Source: Natronococcus sp. A-GB1
GTDB lineage: Archaea > Halobacteriota > Halobacteria > Halobacteriales > Natrialbaceae
Direction of reading: 5' to 3'
Assembly (NCBI RefSeq): GCF_029688845.1
Contig: NZ_JARUKW010000007.1
Span: 62,001 to 126,000 of the forward strand
DNA length: 64,000 bases
The number at the start of each line of letters is the position of its first letter. Position 1 is the first letter of the stretch. Below the pieces are notes generated by a model, which worked only from the letters and a program-made list of their open reading frames with translations, had not been told where the DNA came from and did no database searches. Both the position numbers and the translations under genes were made by a program. This document shows, piece by piece, positions 63,731-64,000 of the stretch.

Positions 63731-64000
63731 ATGCCCGTGAGTATCGACGAGTTCGAATCCGGTGACCTCCCACAGGGCCCGAGCGTACCGGAAGCGGTGG
63801 TCACCTACCTGTACGGACAGCGGGACAAAGCCTTCACTCGAGCCGAAATCGCGGCAGCGATCGATGCCGATCCAAACACCGTCGGAACCGCTCTCTCGAG
63901 GCTCAAAGAACGCAACCTCGTGCGACACAAAGGCGAGTATTGGGCCCTCACAGAGGATGAGGACCGAGTTGCCGCAGCATATGATCTTCGTACTGCGAGC
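63731..64000 (+). CDS. Winged-helix (MarR-like) regulator, 3' end outside window
   Basis: 90 residues visible, then the window ends. MPVSIDEFESGDLPQGPSVPEAVVTYLYGQRDKAFTRAEIAAAIDADPNTVGTALSRLKERNLVRHKGEYWALTEDE is a compact winged-helix DNA-binding domain; the same start is typical of haloarchaeal regulators that often lie before PemK/MazF-type toxin genes. Those genes are not in view. The ATG at 63731 lies close behind a palindrome and an AT-rich promoter. Gene is located just past the tRNA repeats, as expected for cargo of an integrated element. Confidence 0.75.
   Translation, partial: MPVSIDEFESGDLPQGPSVPEAVVTYLYGQRDKAFTRAEIAAAIDADPNTVGTALSRLKERNLVRHKGEYWALTEDEDRVAAAYDLRTAS

Noticed and set aside
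1..64000. CRISPR arrays or rRNA genes
   Set aside because: No regularly spaced repeats with unique spacers and no rRNA-like sequence were seen; the tRNA-linked repeats are only three with similar, not unique, spacers.

Overview
The window is chromosomal DNA of a haloarchaeon (class Halobacteria). Evidence: high GC; very acidic proteins rich in Asp and Glu; many genes with an archaeal TATA box about 25-30 bp upstream of the start codon and no leader; Tat- and lipobox-type secreted proteins; and haloarchaeal gene sets such as pccB-pccX-pccA, dodecin, UspA proteins beside transporters, and a PrkA/UPF0229/SpoVR block. The exact genus cannot be told from the sequence alone.

Layout. 0-6.6 kb: stress operon of two PrkA-type kinases, a UPF0229 (YeaH) protein and a SpoVR (YcgB) protein. 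6.6-9.9 kb: HEAT-repeat protein, glycerophosphodiester phosphodiesterase, a degenerate receiver protein and a short-chain dehydrogenase. 9.9-17 kb: Liv-type ABC transporter (livHMGF with a convergent lipoprotein binding protein) and an NSS sodium symporter. 17-22 kb: propionyl-CoA carboxylase (pccB, pccX, pccA) with a lipoprotein gene inside the run, then dodecin. 22-35 kb: mixed metabolic genes (amidotransferase, esterase, kynureninase, GlpA-like FAD enzyme, radical SAM/SPASM protein, a MoaD-like protein ending in Cys-Cys, UspA, EamA transporter, dCTP deaminase/dUTPase-like protein, M20 amidohydrolase, O-methyltransferase).

35.8-56.9 kb is the most coherent block. It holds what looks like a route for importing methylated osmolytes and oxidising their methyl groups: two BCCT transporters with UspA proteins and a K+ channel, a DmdA/GcvT-like demethylase coupled to a MetF-like reductase, FolD, formate-THF ligase, a formate dehydrogenase catalytic subunit, and a dimethylglycine dehydrogenase-like flavoprotein co-transcribed with ETF beta and alpha. 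Inferred flow: methyl groups from a betaine- or DMSP-like compound go to THF, are oxidised through methylene- and formyl-THF to formate with ATP gain, and then to CO2; flavin electrons leave through ETF. The BCCT and dehydrogenase promoters each carry a perfect 8-bp inverted repeat next to the TATA box, and three genes have short reading frames overlapping their starts.

57-64 kb: phosphoenolpyruvate carboxylase, a DUF3267 membrane protein, a decayed DUF7010-like gene, an isolated MoxR ATPase, and tRNA-Ser(CGA) whose 3' end is repeated twice more downstream in about 140-bp steps. That looks like an integration hot spot. A winged-helix regulator gene runs off the window beyond it.
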